Shown: positions 8,682 to 20,297 of the stretch, piece after piece
Layout of the letters: the number at the start of each line of letters is the position of its first letter
Position numbering within the stretch: the first letter of the stretch is position 1
Assembly: GCA_021773135.1 (NCBI GenBank)
Contig: JAJFKP010000018.1
Coordinates: 1 to 64,000, forward strand
Length of the DNA stretch: 64,000 bases
Direction: 5' to 3'
DNA from: Woeseiaceae bacterium
GTDB lineage: Bacteria > Pseudomonadota > Gammaproteobacteria > Steroidobacterales > Woeseiaceae
The notes under the pieces: model-generated
Told to the model about the DNA's origin: nothing
The model's input: only the letters and a program-made list of their open reading frames with translations
The model's database searches: none
Translations under genes and position numbers: made by a program

Positions 8682-9771
8682 TCAAAACCTGCTCATACAA
8701 ATTAATATGACCTTCTACCATGGTCGTGACGGAAAATTCTTCCTGCATGCGCTGCCGACCGGCATCCCCGAGATTGCGCCGCATCTCGGGCTCGTCAATC
8801 ATCAGCTCAATGGCCTTTTGCAAACTTTCGAGATCCCCAACGGGAATCAAAGCACCTGTCTTACCATGACCAACCGCTTCTTTTGCACCCGCCACATCGA
8901 AGGCAATGACCGGCAGGCCCGCTGCGGCACCCTTGAGCATGGCGACACCCAGGCCTTCCTGTTCGGCCGGGTGAACCAGCAGGTCAAATGCGGCGAGGTA
9001 CTGGTCGAGATCAAGTCGGAATCCGGCGAATATAACGGCACCGCTTAAGCCCAGTTTGCGGACCAGGGCCCGCAGGTGCTCCTCCTCCGGACCGACGCCA
9101 AAAATGACAACCTTCATTTGCGGATGCTTGAGACACAGCCCCGGAAGCACATCGAACAGAAACCGATGACCCTTGCGTCTGATGAGTTGCGCCACTACGG
9201 CGATGGCAAAATGATTCTCGTTGATACCGAACAGTGTCTGCAGCACATCTGCCGCCGGCTCAGGATCGACGCACGTAACGTCGACAGCGTCGCGTATGAC
9301 TTGGAGTCGTTCGTCGTCAAGCCCATTGCGTTGCAAAACGGACGCAATGTTATTTGAAACCGCGATGACCCGCTGGAATGGCCGGTAGCGCAATGCCGCG
9401 ATGCTTGCGGATTCCGGGTTGTCGACCCGGCGCGACAAGATGGCCGGGATGCCGGCCGAGCTTGCCGCCCAGCCGCCGAGAAAGTCCGCACCACGGCGGC
9501 TGTGACAGTGAACAAGATCCGGCCGGGACAGGCGCAGGAAACGCCTGAGTCGCCACGCGAACCGGATGTCAAGATCGCCTGCGCAGGGAATAGGCTGAAC
9601 GTCCAGCCCAGCATTCACCGCGGCCGCCTGGATGTCCGAGTCAGGCGGGCAGACGAGCTGACAGGCGACGCCAGCCGCACTCAATCCTTCCAGCAGCCAT
9701 ACAACCTGCTGCGCGCCCCCATAAAAATGGCGCCCTGTTTCCACGTGGACGGTCTTCAAACCTTCATTCAC
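8674..9771 (-). CDS. GT4-type glycosyltransferase
   Basis: Probable retaining glycosyltransferase of the GT-B fold acting on a surface polysaccharide or LPS. In the 365-residue protein the N-terminal half includes GRHFYGGAQQVVWLLEGL. The C-terminal half carries the nucleotide-sugar region with AEQEGLGVAMLKGAAAGLPV, including the E-x7-E pattern of GT4 enzymes. The first codon is GTG at 9771; no strong ribosome site is visible, so the exact start is open. It is divergent from mutS and overlaps pncC by 8 nt. Donor and acceptor cannot be told from sequence. Confidence 0.85.
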   Translation of the reverse strand: MNEGLKTVHVETGRHFYGGAQQVVWLLEGLSAAGVACQLVCPPDSDIQAAAVNAGLDVQPIPCAGDLDIRFAWRLRRFLRLSRPDLVHCHSRRGADFLGGWAASSAGIPAILSRRVDNPESASIAALRYRPFQRVIAVSNNIASVLQRNGLDDERLQVIRDAVDVTCVDPEPAADVLQTLFGINENHFAIAVVAQLIRRKGHRFLFDVLPGLCLKHPQMKVVIFGVGPEEEHLRALVRKLGLSGAVIFAGFRLDLDQYLAAFDLLVHPAEQEGLGVAMLKGAAAGLPVIAFDVAGAKEAVGHGKTGALIPVGDLESLQKAIELMIDEPEMRRNLGDAGRQRMQEEFSVTTMVEGHINLYEQVLNE

Positions 9772-9850
9772 GGAGCATCGACTTCATTACAGGCACAGGC
9801 TAGCATGTCTCGATCGGATCGCTTAGAAAAACAAAAACCGAACAATACGC

Positions 9851-12421
9851 ATGCACGCCAACGTCACTCCCGTACATACACCGATGATGCAGCAATACCT
9901 GCGCATCAAAGCCGACTATCCGGACATGCTCGTCTTCTATCGCATGGGTGATTTTTACGAACTGTTTTTCGACGACGCACGCCGGGCGGCCAAACTCCTC
10001 GATATCACACTGACGGCTCGTGGGAAATCAGGTGGCAATGCCATTCCAATGGCGGGCGTGCCCTACCACGCCGCCGAAGGCTATCTCGCCAAGCTGGTGC
10101 GCAAAGGGGAGTCCGTCGCAATCTGTGAACAGGTTGGTGATCCTGCTACCAGCAAGGGCCCGGTGGAGCGCAAAGTCATGCGCGTGGTCACGCCAGGTAC
10201 GCTGACCGATGAGGCGCTCTTGTCAGAGGCGCGCGACAACCTTGTTGCCGCGGTGCACGAAAGTGGCGAACGCATCGGGCTCGCCTGGCTCGATCTGGCC
10301 GGCGGTCGATTTCGTCTGACGGAACTGGAAAATAGCGATGCGCTGCGTGGCGAGCTGGAAAGACTGCGGCCCGCCGAAATTATTATCGACGAAGATTCGC
10401 GGCGCGTGCAGTTTCACGACAACACTCGCGTAACCGGGCGACCGCCCTGGCACTTCGACCTGGACAGCGGCACACGGCTGCTGTGTGCACAGTTTAAAAC
10501 CAGGGATTTGTCCGGATTCGGCTGCGGCTCGATGCCGCTTGGGGTTGCGGCGGCTGGCGCGTTACTGCAATACGTAACCGACACGCAGAAGACCAGCCTC
10601 CCACACCTGAATTCAGTCACCGTGGAGCAGCCTGGTGACGCCGTCATCATGGATGGCCCGACCAGGCGAAATCTGGAGCTGAATGACAGCCTGACCGGTC
10701 ACGATGAATACACGCTCGCAGGCATAATGGATAAGTGCCAAAGCCCTATGGGCTCACGTCTGCTGCGACGCTGGATTCAGCGGCCGATGCGGGATGTGAC
10801 CATGCTGGGCAATCGCTATCAGGCGGTTGAGACATTGCTGTTGGGACAGCGCGCCGAGATGCTGCAGAAAATCCTGTACGGAATCGGTGACGTCGAACGG
10901 ATTCTGTCGCGCATCGCGCTACGCTCAGCAAGACCGCGGGATCTGCGTCAGCTCGCAACAACGCTTGCAAAAATTCCCGATCTGAAAAGCGAACTTAAAT
11001 CGCTGGACTCCCCGCTGCTCGCCTCGTTGAGCGAGCAAATCGGGGACCACGGCCGGCAACGGGACCTGTTGGGCAATGCGATCGTCGACAGTCCGCCCAT
11101 GTTAATCAGGGATGGCGGCGTCATCGCCCCAGGTTTCGACGACGAACTTGACGAGCTGCGGGCGATCGCTGAAAACGCCGATCAATACCTGCTCGACCTG
11201 GAAGCTCGTGAAAAAGAACGCACCGGGATTGCAACATTAAAGCTTGGCTACAACCGGGTGCACGGTTACTACATCGAGATCAGCAAAACCCTGGCAGCGA
11301 AAGCGCCGCAAGAATATGTCAGGCGGCAAACGCTGAAGAATGCTGAGCGATTTATAACACCTGAACTAAAAGAATTTGAAGACAAGGTGCTCAGTGCGCG
11401 GGAGCGCGCACTTGGCCGTGAGAAATACCTCTACGAAGCGCTGTTGGATGCACTGAATGAGGTGCTGGCGGCGTTGCAAGATTCAGCATTCGGGCTCGCC
11501 GAGCTCGACGTAATTACTGCATTTGCCGAGCGAGCCGACAGCCTTTCTTTGGTCAAGCCTGAACTTGCAAAAGAACCCTGCATGGAAATTCGTGGCGGTC
11601 GACACCTGGTCGTCGAACAGGTGATTGAAACGCCATTCGTGGCGAATGACCTGTCAATGAATGACCAGCAAAAATTGCTGGTGATCACGGGCCCGAATAT
11701 GGGCGGTAAATCGACCTACATGCGCCAGGCTGCGCTCATTGCCATTCTTGCGCATATCGGCAGTTTTGTACCTGCCGATAGTCTGCGCATCGGTCCGATC
11801 GATCGGATCTTCACCCGCATAGGCGCATCAGACGACATCGCCGGTGGACGCTCGACTTTCATGGTGGAGATGACTGAGACCGCAACTATTCTCAATAACG
11901 CGACAGAGAATAGCCTCGTTCTCATGGATGAAATCGGTCGCGGCACAAGCACATTCGATGGTCTGTCGCTGGCGTGGGCTGCGGCGCACTACATGGGGGA
12001 ATCAGCCAAAGCCTTCACCCTGTTTGCAACGCACTATTTTGAGCTGACGGCGCTCGCCGATGAAATCCCGGCCTGCAATAATGCGCACCTCGATGCGACG
12101 CAACACCGCGGCCAGCTGGTCTTCTTGCACGCCGTCAAACCCGGGCCGGCCAACCAGAGCTATGGATTGCAGGTTGCGGCACTGGCGGGCGTTCCACCGG
12201 TCGTTATCCGGCGCGCCAGGAAATATCTCGCGGCGCTCGAAGCACTACAGGTACACGAGCATCCGCAATCCCAGCTGCCCTTCAGCGCACCAATCGAACC
12301 GGATCCTGACCTGCTCGCCAGCGCTCTGGACGACCTCGATCCCGACGGGCTTTCGCCAAGGGATGCGCTCGATGCGCTTTATCGTCTCAAGAAAATGCGA
12401 GATGAAGATCAATCGCGTTAG
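9851..12421 (+). CDS. mutS: DNA mismatch repair protein MutS
   Basis: Recognises mismatches and starts repair with MutL. The 856-residue protein has the mismatch-binding [15 protein letters not shown] motif near the N terminus (Phe-x-Glu). The ATPase has Walker [10 protein letters not shown] (614-622), Walker [16 protein letters not shown] and the later [11 protein letters not shown]. The C-terminal tail is of normal length. Its stop overlaps the convergent PAP2 gene by 4 nt. Confidence 0.99.
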   Translation: MHANVTPVHTPMMQQYLRIKADYPDMLVFYRMGDFYELFFDDARRAAKLLDITLTARGKSGGNAIPMAGVPYHAAEGYLAKLVRKGESVAICEQVGDPATSKGPVERKVMRVVTPGTLTDEALLSEARDNLVAAVHESGERIGLAWLDLAGGRFRLTELENSDALRGELERLRPAEIIIDEDSRRVQFHDNTRVTGRPPWHFDLDSGTRLLCAQFKTRDLSGFGCGSMPLGVAAAGALLQYVTDTQKTSLPHLNSVTVEQPGDAVIMDGPTRRNLELNDSLTGHDEYTLAGIMDKCQSPMGSRLLRRWIQRPMRDVTMLGNRYQAVETLLLGQRAEMLQKILYGIGDVERILSRIALRSARPRDLRQLATTLAKIPDLKSELKSLDSPLLASLSEQIGDHGRQRDLLGNAIVDSPPMLIRDGGVIAPGFDDELDELRAIAENADQYLLDLEAREKERTGIATLKLGYNRVHGYYIEISKTLAAKAPQEYVRRQTLKNAERFITPELKEFEDKVLSARERALGREKYLYEALLDALNEVLAALQDSAFGLAELDVITAFAERADSLSLVKPELAKEPCMEIRGGRHLVVEQVIETPFVANDLSMNDQQKLLVITGPNMGGKSTYMRQAALIAILAHIGSFVPADSLRIGPIDRIFTRIGASDDIAGGRSTFMVEMTETATILNNATENSLVLMDEIGRGTSTFDGLSLAWAAAHYMGESAKAFTLFATHYFELTALADEIPACNNAHLDATQHRGQLVFLHAVKPGPANQSYGLQVAALAGVPPVVIRRARKYLAALEALQVHEHPQSQLPFSAPIEPDPDLLASALDDLDPDGLSPRDALDALYRLKKMRDEDQSR

Positions 12422-13128
12422 AGCGTCGGTGCCAGCTGCCAGACGATCCAGCCAAGCCCGATACCTGGAAGGATATCGGCGATCTGATGTTGTTTGACAA
12501 ACAGGCAGGAAATCGCGATCAACCCGACAAAGATCCAGCTGTAACCGCCGAGCACGGGATGAAGTACGAGACTCACGTACATCGCTACGGAGCAATGCAT
12601 GCTCGGCATGCAGTTCCGGCCATTGTCTTTTCCCTGAACAAAGCGCAGAAATTTGGTTGCAATGGTATTCGATTCATACTGCCGATATTCCGGCGGAACG
12701 GTGGACGGGAACAGGTAGAAGAACGTCACCTGTGATAACAGCAACAGCACCGCACCGAATATCAGGTAGACGCCTTCAGCGATCGATTGAATAGAGGCAA
12801 CGACGAATCCTATTGCGATGTAATAAAGAAAGGAATAGATCCAGACCCAGGATGGCCAGAACGGAATGTAGGCATCCAGCGGGGTAACGTAGCAGCGCGA
12901 TTCAAATCGATAGTTGTTTCTTTGAACCCAGAAAAACAGCTGGTAGCAGCCGGTTACCACAATGGCCACCAGGGTCGTGAATACGACGTACTCCTCGAGA
13001 GATAGCGGTGAATCGAAAAAGGTCGTGCCGACCAGGTAATAAAGCCAGGCAAAACCGGGAATGGACACGATCAGCAGGAACATATAGCGGGGAGTAATGC
13101 GCGCTTCCTCGGTAACCTGTGTATTCAT
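12418..13128 (-). CDS. PAP2-superfamily membrane phosphatase / phosphotransferase
   Basis: Integral membrane protein of 236 residues with about six hydrophobic segments. It carries the PAP2 catalytic motifs [12 protein letters not shown] (Ser and His) and [11 protein letters not shown] (His and Asp). The arrangement resembles the Aur1/inositolphosphotransferase-like branch of PAP2 proteins. Likely substrates are lipid phosphates such as phosphatidic acid or undecaprenyl pyrophosphate, but no specific substrate can be assigned. It is tail-to-tail with mutS and 52 nt downstream of nudB. Confidence 0.8.
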   Translation of the reverse strand: MNTQVTEEARITPRYMFLLIVSIPGFAWLYYLVGTTFFDSPLSLEEYVVFTTLVAIVVTGCYQLFFWVQRNNYRFESRCYVTPLDAYIPFWPSWVWIYSFLYYIAIGFVVASIQSIAEGVYLIFGAVLLLLSQVTFFYLFPSTVPPEYRQYESNTIATKFLRFVQGKDNGRNCMPSMHCSVAMYVSLVLHPVLGGYSWIFVGLIAISCLFVKQHQIADILPGIGLGWIVWQLAPTL

Positions 13129-13180
13129 GGGGTTCCTTGTCTGTCGTATCGTCTGCCGTGGGCGGCTTGCATCATACCGC

Positions 13181-13705
13181 TTACGGTGTCGCGCGCAATT
13201 CCGCCCGCAGCATTCGCAATGCGTCCTTGTTGGTCCAAGACCAGACGCGACTTATCGCTTCGCCGATAGGGACCCATTGACATTCACTATGTTCAGCAGC
13301 GTCTAGTTTTACGTCGCACCACGCCGGCAACCTGAAATGCCATTCATGCTCCGTATTTTCCGTAACTCCGGGGGCGTAGCGACTGCGCCAGCGTGGATCG
13401 ATGGTGAATACGCGGCGGCGATCGGCGTCGTATAGCCTGCCTTCGTTCGCCAGTCCCGTTTCTTCGAATAATTCACGACGCGCGGTAACGCCAGCGGTCT
13501 CATCAATCTCCAGCGATCCGGTAACGGACTGCCAGAAATCAAAAGGTGCCGAACGCCTGAGCAGCAGGACATCTGCATTGTCCGTGTAAACAATGACCAG
13601 CACAGATTCAGGAATTCTGGAGCGTTCGACTGGACTATTCCAAGTCGGCGGGTTGGCGTTGTCGCGGCTGGAAATCGAACCGGTTGCTACGACTTCTGCC
13701 TGCAA
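13181..13705 (-). CDS. nudB: Dihydroneopterin triphosphate diphosphatase (Nudix)
   Basis: Removes pyrophosphate from dihydroneopterin triphosphate in folate synthesis. The Nudix box reads GSLEIDETAGVTARRELFEE plus TGL. The flanking segments FDFWQSVTGS and RYAPGVTENTEHEW are characteristic of NudB. It follows aspS by 85 nt, the usual partner in gammaproteobacteria. The only usable start in the frame is TTG at 13705, since an in-frame stop lies about 60 nt further upstream. This gives a longer N terminus than E. coli NudB. Confidence 0.88.
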   Translation of the reverse strand: MQAEVVATGSISSRDNANPPTWNSPVERSRIPESVLVIVYTDNADVLLLRRSAPFDFWQSVTGSLEIDETAGVTARRELFEETGLANEGRLYDADRRRVFTIDPRWRSRYAPGVTENTEHEWHFRLPAWCDVKLDAAEHSECQWVPIGEAISRVWSWTNKDALRMLRAELRATP

Positions 13706-13790
13706 CGACGATAAGATGCTGCGCCTGCTTTGAGACCTGCGGCACTCTCTCCTGCAGGGTCTTGGTCATGTGGCGAATTCAAGGATGGTT

Positions 13791-15563
13791 CTACTCCGAT
13801 CGCGGCACGCGAACTCGAATTCCGGTTTCCTTCAGCTGCGCCGCCGATACTTCGCCTGGCGCATTGGTCAGCGGACAGCTTGCTGTCTGCGTTTTTGGAA
13901 ATGCAATCACATCGCGGATGCTGTCTGCACCTGCCATTAACATCACCATACGATCAAGACCGAACGCAATGCCACCGTGTGGCGGGCAGCCGTATTCAAG
14001 CGCCTGCAGCAGGAAACCGAATTTCTCGTCAGCCTCTGCAGCACTGATGCCGAGCAGGTCAAACACCGCCGCCTGCATCTCTCTGTCGTGAATTCGAATT
14101 GATCCGCCGCCAATTTCCGAGCCGTTAAGTACCATATCGTATGCACGCGACAGCACGGTGCCTGGTTCTGCCCGCACAGCATCAGCCTCGTCGACGGCGG
14201 GCGCTGTGAATGGATGATGCAGAGACGTCCAGCCCTTCGACTGCGCATCCTGTTCAAACATCGGGAAATCGACGACCCACACGGGCTGCCAGCCCTCGGC
14301 AACCAGGCCGCGATCAAGCCCCACTTTCACACGCAGTGCCCCGAGCGCATCGTTAACCACGCGCGCCTTGTCGGCGCCAAAGAAAATAAGATCTCCGTCT
14401 TTGGCCGCGGTACGTTCCATGATTCCAGTTACCGCGTCGTCCGGCAGGAATTTGAGTATGGGTGACTGCAGGCCGTCTCGGCCGGCACTGGCGTCATTGA
14501 CTTTAATGTACGCGAGCCCTTTAGCGCCGTAGCGACCGACGTAGGCCGTGTAGTCGTCAATCTCTTTGCGGCTGAGCTCGCTGCCACCGGGAACACACAG
14601 TGCCGCAACTCGCCCCTGCGGGTCTGCTGCCGGACCGGCAAACACCTTGAACTCGACCGATGCCATCAGGTCGGCAATCTCGACCAGTTCGAGCGGGATT
14701 CGTAAATCTGGCTTGTCAGATCCGTAGCGATGCATTGCATCTGCGTAAGTCAGCCGCGGAAATGGTGCTGGCAGATCAATGTGCATCACTTCCTTGAACA
14801 ACGCTGTGACCATGCCTTCCATAGCGCCGGTTACAGCGGCTTCGTCGACAAAGCTCATCTCGATATCAAGCTGAGTAAACTCGGGCTGGCGATCGGCGCG
14901 CAGGTCTTCGTCACGGAAACAACGAACGATCTGGTAGTAGCGGTCGAGCCCGGACATCATCAGCAGCTGTTTGAATATTTGCGGCGATTGCGGAAGGGCA
15001 AAAAACTTGCCGGGATGCGTGCGGCTTGGAACGATGTAATCGCGTGCGCCTTCGGGGGTCGCCCGCGTCAGCATCGGTGTCTCGACGTCGACGAATCCTT
15101 TGCTGTCGAGATAGCTGCGCATTGCCCGGGTGACGGCATGGCGCAGGCGCAGATTGCCCAACATGCCTTCCCGACGCAGGTCGAGGTAGCGGTATTTCAG
15201 TCGCAGCTCTTCATTCGCCTGTTCGTCATGGTGAAACGGTGGCGTCTCGGCATCATTGAGCGTAACCAGTTCATGGGCCAGAACCTCAATTTTGCCCGTC
15301 GGCATGTTCGGATTGACCGTGCCCTCCGGCCGGTCCCGGACGACACCTTTCACGGCAAGAACGTATTCACTGCGAATCCGCTCCGCCTCGGCGAAAATCT
15401 CCGGACGATCAGGATCGAACACGACCTGCAGCAGCCCTTCACGATCGCGCAAGTCGACGAATATCACACCACCGTGATCGCGACGACGATGCACCCAGCC
15501 GCACACGGAGATTTCCTGCCCGATCAGGCTTTCATCAACTTGTCCACAATAATGGCTACGCAT
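13791..15563 (-). CDS. aspS: Aspartyl-tRNA synthetase
   Basis: Class IIb enzyme charging tRNA-Asp. The 590-residue protein has the OB-fold anticodon domain ([20 protein letters not shown]). The catalytic domain with YLDLRR, the bacterial insertion domain and the terminal [14 protein letters not shown] motif 3 follow. Whether it also charges tRNA-Asn cannot be judged here. It lies in an fmdB-DUF502-aspS-nudB block, a conserved gammaproteobacterial arrangement. Confidence 0.98.
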   Translation of the reverse strand: MRSHYCGQVDESLIGQEISVCGWVHRRRDHGGVIFVDLRDREGLLQVVFDPDRPEIFAEAERIRSEYVLAVKGVVRDRPEGTVNPNMPTGKIEVLAHELVTLNDAETPPFHHDEQANEELRLKYRYLDLRREGMLGNLRLRHAVTRAMRSYLDSKGFVDVETPMLTRATPEGARDYIVPSRTHPGKFFALPQSPQIFKQLLMMSGLDRYYQIVRCFRDEDLRADRQPEFTQLDIEMSFVDEAAVTGAMEGMVTALFKEVMHIDLPAPFPRLTYADAMHRYGSDKPDLRIPLELVEIADLMASVEFKVFAGPAADPQGRVAALCVPGGSELSRKEIDDYTAYVGRYGAKGLAYIKVNDASAGRDGLQSPILKFLPDDAVTGIMERTAAKDGDLIFFGADKARVVNDALGALRVKVGLDRGLVAEGWQPVWVVDFPMFEQDAQSKGWTSLHHPFTAPAVDEADAVRAEPGTVLSRAYDMVLNGSEIGGGSIRIHDREMQAAVFDLLGISAAEADEKFGFLLQALEYGCPPHGGIAFGLDRMVMLMAGADSIRDVIAFPKTQTASCPLTNAPGEVSAAQLKETGIRVRVPRSE

Positions 15564-15652
15564 TGTAAGTTCCGGTGGTGACCCAGTTTTTTGGAGGCGG
15601 AATGGTACGGCTTGCCGGGATAGGCTGCAACAGCAACCCGATTGTTACGCCG

Positions 15653-16318
15653 CTAATCCGTTGCCTTGTCAGGCATTTTCAGCGGCAGCTGACCGATTTG
15701 ATCCGCGCGCCAGGTGGGGACTACCACGCCGAGCGAGATAATCATTTTCAATGCTTCGTCAACTTCCATATCAAGCACCGTGACTTCTTTTCTCGGCACG
15801 ATAATGATAAATCCCGAGGTCGGATTGGGCGTGGTTGGAACGAATGTGCAGACAACCTCTTCACCGGTACGACCCTGGACTTCACCCAGCTCGCTGGACG
15901 TCTGGAAAGCGAGGCTGTAAATACCCTTCCGCGGGTATTGAATCAGCAGGACATTCTTGAATGATTCGCTCTTGTCAGAAAATACCATTTCCGCAAATTT
16001 CTTCACCGCGGAATAGACGGCCCGCACGAAAGGGATGCGATCCAGTAAGGACTCCCATCCGTTTACGAAAGCACGGCCGACGAAATTCGCTGCCAGCATG
16101 CCGGTTATGACGAGCAGCAGGAACGTAAAAATAACGCCGAGTCCCGGAATCGCAACGCCGAGTAATTGATCGGGATGATATGTCGGCGGTAGCCATTCGA
16201 GGAAATTGTCGAGCCAGCGGTCCATTTGGCTGACCACAAACTTGAGTAGCTGATAGGTCACCGCCAGGGGCAGCCAGACAAGGAGTCCTGCAATAATATA
16301 TTTGCGTAAGTTTTTCAT
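15653..16318 (-). CDS. DUF502 family membrane protein
   Basis: A 221-residue inner-membrane protein with two hydrophobic segments near the N terminus (YIIAGLLVWLPLAVTY; IPGLGVIFTFLLLVITGML). The conserved DUF502 soluble part includes IPFVRAVYSAVKKF and TTPNPTSGF. The function of the family is not established. Its ATG overlaps the fmdB stop by 4 nt, so translation is coupled, and aspS follows. This neighbourhood is widely conserved. Confidence 0.92.
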   Translation of the reverse strand: MKNLRKYIIAGLLVWLPLAVTYQLLKFVVSQMDRWLDNFLEWLPPTYHPDQLLGVAIPGLGVIFTFLLLVITGMLAANFVGRAFVNGWESLLDRIPFVRAVYSAVKKFAEMVFSDKSESFKNVLLIQYPRKGIYSLAFQTSSELGEVQGRTGEEVVCTFVPTTPNPTSGFIIIVPRKEVTVLDMEVDEALKMIISLGVVVPTWRADQIGQLPLKMPDKATD

Positions 16319-16665
16319 GCGTCCTTGGTTTTGCTGGATTCCTTGGCCTTGGTTTCTGTTTTTTTGGTGTCTTTCGTCTCGGTCTTCGAATCTTTTTTGG
16401 ATTCTCCCTTGGAATCGCCTTTCGATTCACTCTTTGAAACTCCGGACGACTCTGTATCGCCCTTCGCGAGATTGCGCTGGTTGTCTTTCTTGAAGTCTGT
16501 TTCGTACCAACCTTCTCCCTTGAGTCGAAACCGCGGCGCGGAAATCAGGCGTTTAAGCGCCGGCTTGCCGCACGCCGGGCACTCGACGAGTGGATCGTCG
16601 CTCATTTTCTGCAACGCATCCAATGTGTGGTCACAGCTCTTACAAGCATACTCGTAAATCGGCAT
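16315..16665 (-). CDS. FmdB-family zinc ribbon protein
   Basis: A 116-residue protein with a CxxC...CxxC zinc ribbon (YACKSCDHTL; VECPACGKPA) in the first 45 residues, typical of the FmdB putative regulatory family. The rest is a low-complexity tail rich in Lys, Ser, Glu and Thr (repeated SKGDSKGESKKDSK-like units), probably disordered. Start MPIYEYACKSCDH is the family consensus. The biological role is unproven. It heads the block with DUF502 and aspS. Confidence 0.9.
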   Translation of the reverse strand: MPIYEYACKSCDHTLDALQKMSDDPLVECPACGKPALKRLISAPRFRLKGEGWYETDFKKDNQRNLAKGDTESSGVSKSESKGDSKGESKKDSKTETKDTKKTETKAKESSKTKDA

Positions 16666-16697
16666 GCACTACTCTCCGTCTCATAAAATGGCCGCGG

Positions 16698-16756
16698 CCC
16701 AATCCGCCGGCGGTCTGAATTGAACAATGATTATTGCTGCGGATTGATCTTTAGCC
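16698..16756. repeat. Solo copy of the nadE-type downstream hairpin element
   Basis: This 59-bp stretch begins CCCAATCCGCC and ends GCGGATTGATCTTTAGC. Both words occur at the same spacing in the repeats at 38827-38885 downstream of nadE. The CAATCCGC and GCGGATTG arms are complementary and would fold into a hairpin with a loop of about 30 nt. It lies in the 234-bp gap between clpB and fmdB, in which I see no gene. Confidence 0.6.
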
Positions 16757-16899
16757 ATTTGCCTGGAATATTCGCCAGCACCATTCAAGTGCCAGTCAGC
16801 GGCCGCCTGTCACGCAATTCATTCCAGGCGGGCTGACTCCGGGGCGCCGACATGATAGGTACAGCGGTTCTCTCAATCAATTATATTTTTCTTGCGGCT

Positions 16900-19479
16900 T
16901 CAGGCAGCGTTCTGAAACTCGAGGTGATCCTCGCTGACACCGACCTCGATCGTGTCACCCGGTTTGAATCGCCCATGCAGGATTTCCTGGGCCAGCGGAT
17001 TTTCGATCTGCTGCTGAATCGCCCGTTTTAACGGCCTGGCGCCATAGACTGGGTCGAAACCGGCCTCCGCCAGTCGGTCCCGCGCGGCTTCCGACAGGAC
17101 AATCTTCATGTCCCTCCCCGCCAACCGTTCGTGCAGGTAGCCGAGCTGTATATCGACGATTGCGCGTATGTGCTCCCGACTCAAGGGATGGAACACGACC
17201 GTGTCGTCAACGCGATTGATAAACTCCGGCCTGAAATGCTGTGACACGATTTCCATCACCGAGTCTTTCATCGCCGCGTAGTTTTGTTCACCTGCGAGTT
17301 CCTGAATTCGCTGCGAGCCGAGGTTTGACGTCATCACGATGACGGTATTGCGAAAGTCCACGGTACGACCCTGGCCATCGGTCAGTCGACCGTCGTCCAG
17401 AACCTGCAGTAGCACGTTGAACACGTCCGGATGCGCTTTCTCAACTTCATCGAGAAGTATGACGGAGTAGGGTCGCCGCCGTACCGCCTCTGTTAGATAG
17501 CCGCCCTCATCGTAACCAACGTAGCCTGGCGGCGCACCGATCAGGCGCGCAACTGAATGCTTCTCCATAAACTCGGACATATCCAGTCGTACCATGGCGT
17601 CCTCGGTATCAAACAGGAAGCTCGCGAGTGCTTTGGTCAGTTCGGTCTTGCCGACACCGGTCGGGCCGAGAAACAGGAACGAACCAATCGGCTTGTTCGG
17701 GTCCGACAGGCCGGCCCGAGACCGGCGGATCGCATTCGCGACCGCGGTAAGTGCTTCAGATTGACCTATTACCCGCTGCTGCACGATCGACTCCATTTTC
17801 AGGAGCTTGTCTTTTTCGCCCTCGAGCATTTTGGAAACCGGTATGCCGGTCCACGCGGAAACAATCTCGGCGACCTCCTCGTCGGTTACATTATTGCGTA
17901 ACAGGGTCGTTTCCTGATCCTCCGCGTCGAGCGCATCCTTAAGCTGCTTTTCAAGTTCCGGAATTCGGCCGTACTGCAATTCGGACATCCGCGCGAGATC
18001 ATTGGCCCGGTGTGCTGTTTCCAGGTCCAGGCGCGCTCGTTCCAGCTCTTCCTTGATATGCGTAGTGCCCTGCATAGCCGCTTTCTCGGACTTCCATATC
18101 TCTTCGAGATCCGCAAATTCGCGCTCGAGTCCCTGTAACTGTTCTTCGAGGTCATCGAGACGTTTGCGGGACGCATCGTCAGATTCTTTCTTGAGTGCTT
18201 CCCGCTCGATTTTGAGCTGGATAATGCGACGCTCCAGCTTGTCCATCGCTTCAGGCTTCGAATCGATTTCGATCCGGATCCGCGACGCCGCTTCGTCAAT
18301 CAGATCGATCGCCTTATCCGGTAACTGTCGATCGGAAATGTAGCGGTGCGAGAGGGTTGCTGCGGCAACAATAGCCGGATCCGTGATCTCGACGCCGTGA
18401 TGTACTTCGTAACGCTCCTTCAGGCCGCGCAGGATCGCGATCGTATCCTCGACCGTCGGCTCGACCACCAGCACTTTCTGAAAACGTCGCTCCAGCGCTG
18501 CGTCTTTCTCAAGGTATTGCCGATATTCGTCCAGCGTTGTCGCGCCAACGCAATGCAATTCTCCGCGGGCCAACGCCGGCTTGAGCATATTGCCTGCGTC
18601 CATTGAACCCTCGGCCTTACCGGCACCGACCATCGTGTGCAGTTCGTCGATGAACAATATGATCTGACCTTCCTGCTTTGCCAGGTCGCTCAGAACGGCT
18701 TTGAGGCGTTCTTCAAATTCGCCGCGAAACTTGGCGCCGGCGATAAGCGAACCCATGTCAAGTGAAAGAATGCGTTTGTTGCGCAGTCCTTCCGGAATTT
18801 CATTATTTACGATGCGCTGCGCGAGACCCTCAATGATCGCCGTTTTACCGACGCCCGGCTCGCCGATCAAAACCGGGTTGTTCTTGGTACGCCGTTGCAG
18901 AATCTGGATCGTACGGCGGATTTCATCGTCGCGGCCGATGATCGGGTCGAGCTTGCCTTGCTCGGCCCGCTCTGTCAGATCGATCGTATATTTCTCAAGT
19001 GCCTGCCGGGTATCTTCCGCGTTGGGATCGTCAATCTGCTGGCCGCCGCGTATGTCGTCAATAGACTGCTCCAGCGCGCTGCGAATTGCACCGGCCTGTT
19101 CCAGGGTGGGCGCCAGTGGAGAAGATTTGTCCATTGCCGCCAGGACAAAAAGTTCGCTGGATATGTATTGGTCATTGCGATCCTGCGCGAGCTTGTCGGT
19201 AATATTCAGTAGCTTTGCAACATCGTTGCCGAAATGAACCTCGCCACCTGAACCTTCCACTTTCGGCAGTCGATCCAGCGCGTCGCCCAACTGCGACCGC
19301 AACAGGTTCACGTTGACTCCGGATTTGGCGAGCAGACCTCGCACTGTACTGCCCTGCTGATCTAGCAATGCAGCCATGACGTGCGCCGGTTCGATGAACT
19401 GATGATCCATCCCGACCGCAAGTGACTGCGCCTCTGATAGCGCCATCTGAAATTTGCTTGTGAGTTTGTCCATTCTCAT
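16900..19479 (-). CDS. clpB: Protein disaggregase ClpB
   Basis: Hsp100 ATPase that resolubilises aggregated proteins together with DnaK. The 859-residue protein has the Clp N domain and first AAA+ module with GEPGVGKT (206-213). A coiled-coil middle domain spans about residues 410-520. The second AAA+ module has GPTGVGKT and ends with the D2 small domain. There is no ClpP-loop tripeptide, in keeping with ClpB rather than ClpA. Order clpB-pgeF-rluD matches E. coli. A heat-shock promoter was not identified by eye. Confidence 0.98.
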   Translation of the reverse strand: MRMDKLTSKFQMALSEAQSLAVGMDHQFIEPAHVMAALLDQQGSTVRGLLAKSGVNVNLLRSQLGDALDRLPKVEGSGGEVHFGNDVAKLLNITDKLAQDRNDQYISSELFVLAAMDKSSPLAPTLEQAGAIRSALEQSIDDIRGGQQIDDPNAEDTRQALEKYTIDLTERAEQGKLDPIIGRDDEIRRTIQILQRRTKNNPVLIGEPGVGKTAIIEGLAQRIVNNEIPEGLRNKRILSLDMGSLIAGAKFRGEFEERLKAVLSDLAKQEGQIILFIDELHTMVGAGKAEGSMDAGNMLKPALARGELHCVGATTLDEYRQYLEKDAALERRFQKVLVVEPTVEDTIAILRGLKERYEVHHGVEITDPAIVAAATLSHRYISDRQLPDKAIDLIDEAASRIRIEIDSKPEAMDKLERRIIQLKIEREALKKESDDASRKRLDDLEEQLQGLEREFADLEEIWKSEKAAMQGTTHIKEELERARLDLETAHRANDLARMSELQYGRIPELEKQLKDALDAEDQETTLLRNNVTDEEVAEIVSAWTGIPVSKMLEGEKDKLLKMESIVQQRVIGQSEALTAVANAIRRSRAGLSDPNKPIGSFLFLGPTGVGKTELTKALASFLFDTEDAMVRLDMSEFMEKHSVARLIGAPPGYVGYDEGGYLTEAVRRRPYSVILLDEVEKAHPDVFNVLLQVLDDGRLTDGQGRTVDFRNTVIVMTSNLGSQRIQELAGEQNYAAMKDSVMEIVSQHFRPEFINRVDDTVVFHPLSREHIRAIVDIQLGYLHERLAGRDMKIVLSEAARDRLAEAGFDPVYGARPLKRAIQQQIENPLAQEILHGRFKPGDTIEVGVSEDHLEFQNAA

Positions 19480-19544
19480 TGTGTAGGCTCTTGAAGTTTG
19501 AACTCCGCCTTAGATTGCACCGAATTGGCGTATTTCAAGCGGTT

Positions 19545-20297
19545 TCAGGCTTTTTCCTCATTGCGCAAAACGAAACATGCCATGCGACCACATTGACCGT
19601 CACGTCGATACGAAAAAAAACGAGCGGAATCGGCGTAAGTACAATAGTCACCGCCGGAAATACGTCGAATTCCTGCACCGTGCAGGCGCAGACGCGCCAG
19701 GGCAAACAGATCGGCCTGCCAGCGATTCCGTGCATTGCGGCAAAAACAACGGGCCGCCGCCCGGTCGTGCTCTGTGAATGCACTGCGCACCTCCTCTCCG
19801 ACCTCAAAATGCGCTTTCGATATCGCAGGCCCCATCCAGGCAAGCATGTCGCCGGGCGCGCCTTGCATGGCCTCCAGCGTAGCTTCCACGACGCCGCCAG
19901 CGAGTCCACGCCAGCCCGCGTGAATAGCCGCAATTTCGGCACCGTTGCCTGATAGCAGCAATATCGGCAGGCAGTCAGCGATCATCACCGCGCACACCGA
20001 CCCGGTCTTTCGACTGACAATGGCATCCGCCTGCGGCCTGCTGCCTGCTGGCGGATCAATCACAATCTGGGTGCCATGCACCTGATTAAGCCACAGCGGC
20101 TCGGCCGGCAAGCCAGCGCCGGCGACCAGGCGATGGCGATTTTCACTCACGCAGCCGGGATCGTCACCGACATGTTCGCCCAAATTCAGCGACGCATACG
20201 GCGCCGCGCTGACACCACCGGTCCGCGTGGTGCACCCGGCTATGATGTTCTCCGGTGCGGGCCAGTTTGCAGGAATCCAGTCCAGTCCAGCCGTCAT
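19545..20297 (-). CDS. pgeF: PgeF/YfiH-family polyphenol oxidase (purine nucleoside phosphorylase)
   Basis: The family is known for purine nucleoside phosphorylase/adenosine deaminase activity and for editing of peptidoglycan precursors. The 250-residue protein shows the conserved metal-site segments ADCLPILLL and HAGWRGLAGG, and the GPAISKAHFEVG motif. Its start overlaps the rluD stop by 4 nt, indicating translational coupling. clpB follows downstream on the same strand, as in enterobacteria. Confidence 0.93.
   Translation of the reverse strand: MTAGLDWIPANWPAPENIIAGCTTRTGGVSAAPYASLNLGEHVGDDPGCVSENRHRLVAGAGLPAEPLWLNQVHGTQIVIDPPAGSRPQADAIVSRKTGSVCAVMIADCLPILLLSGNGAEIAAIHAGWRGLAGGVVEATLEAMQGAPGDMLAWMGPAISKAHFEVGEEVRSAFTEHDRAAARCFCRNARNRWQADLFALARLRLHGAGIRRISGGDYCTYADSARFFSYRRDGQCGRMACFVLRNEEKA

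Noticed and set aside
13640-13769. 43-residue leftward frame starting at an ATG between aspS and nudB
   Set aside because: It overlaps the NudB start region in another frame and resembles no known protein.
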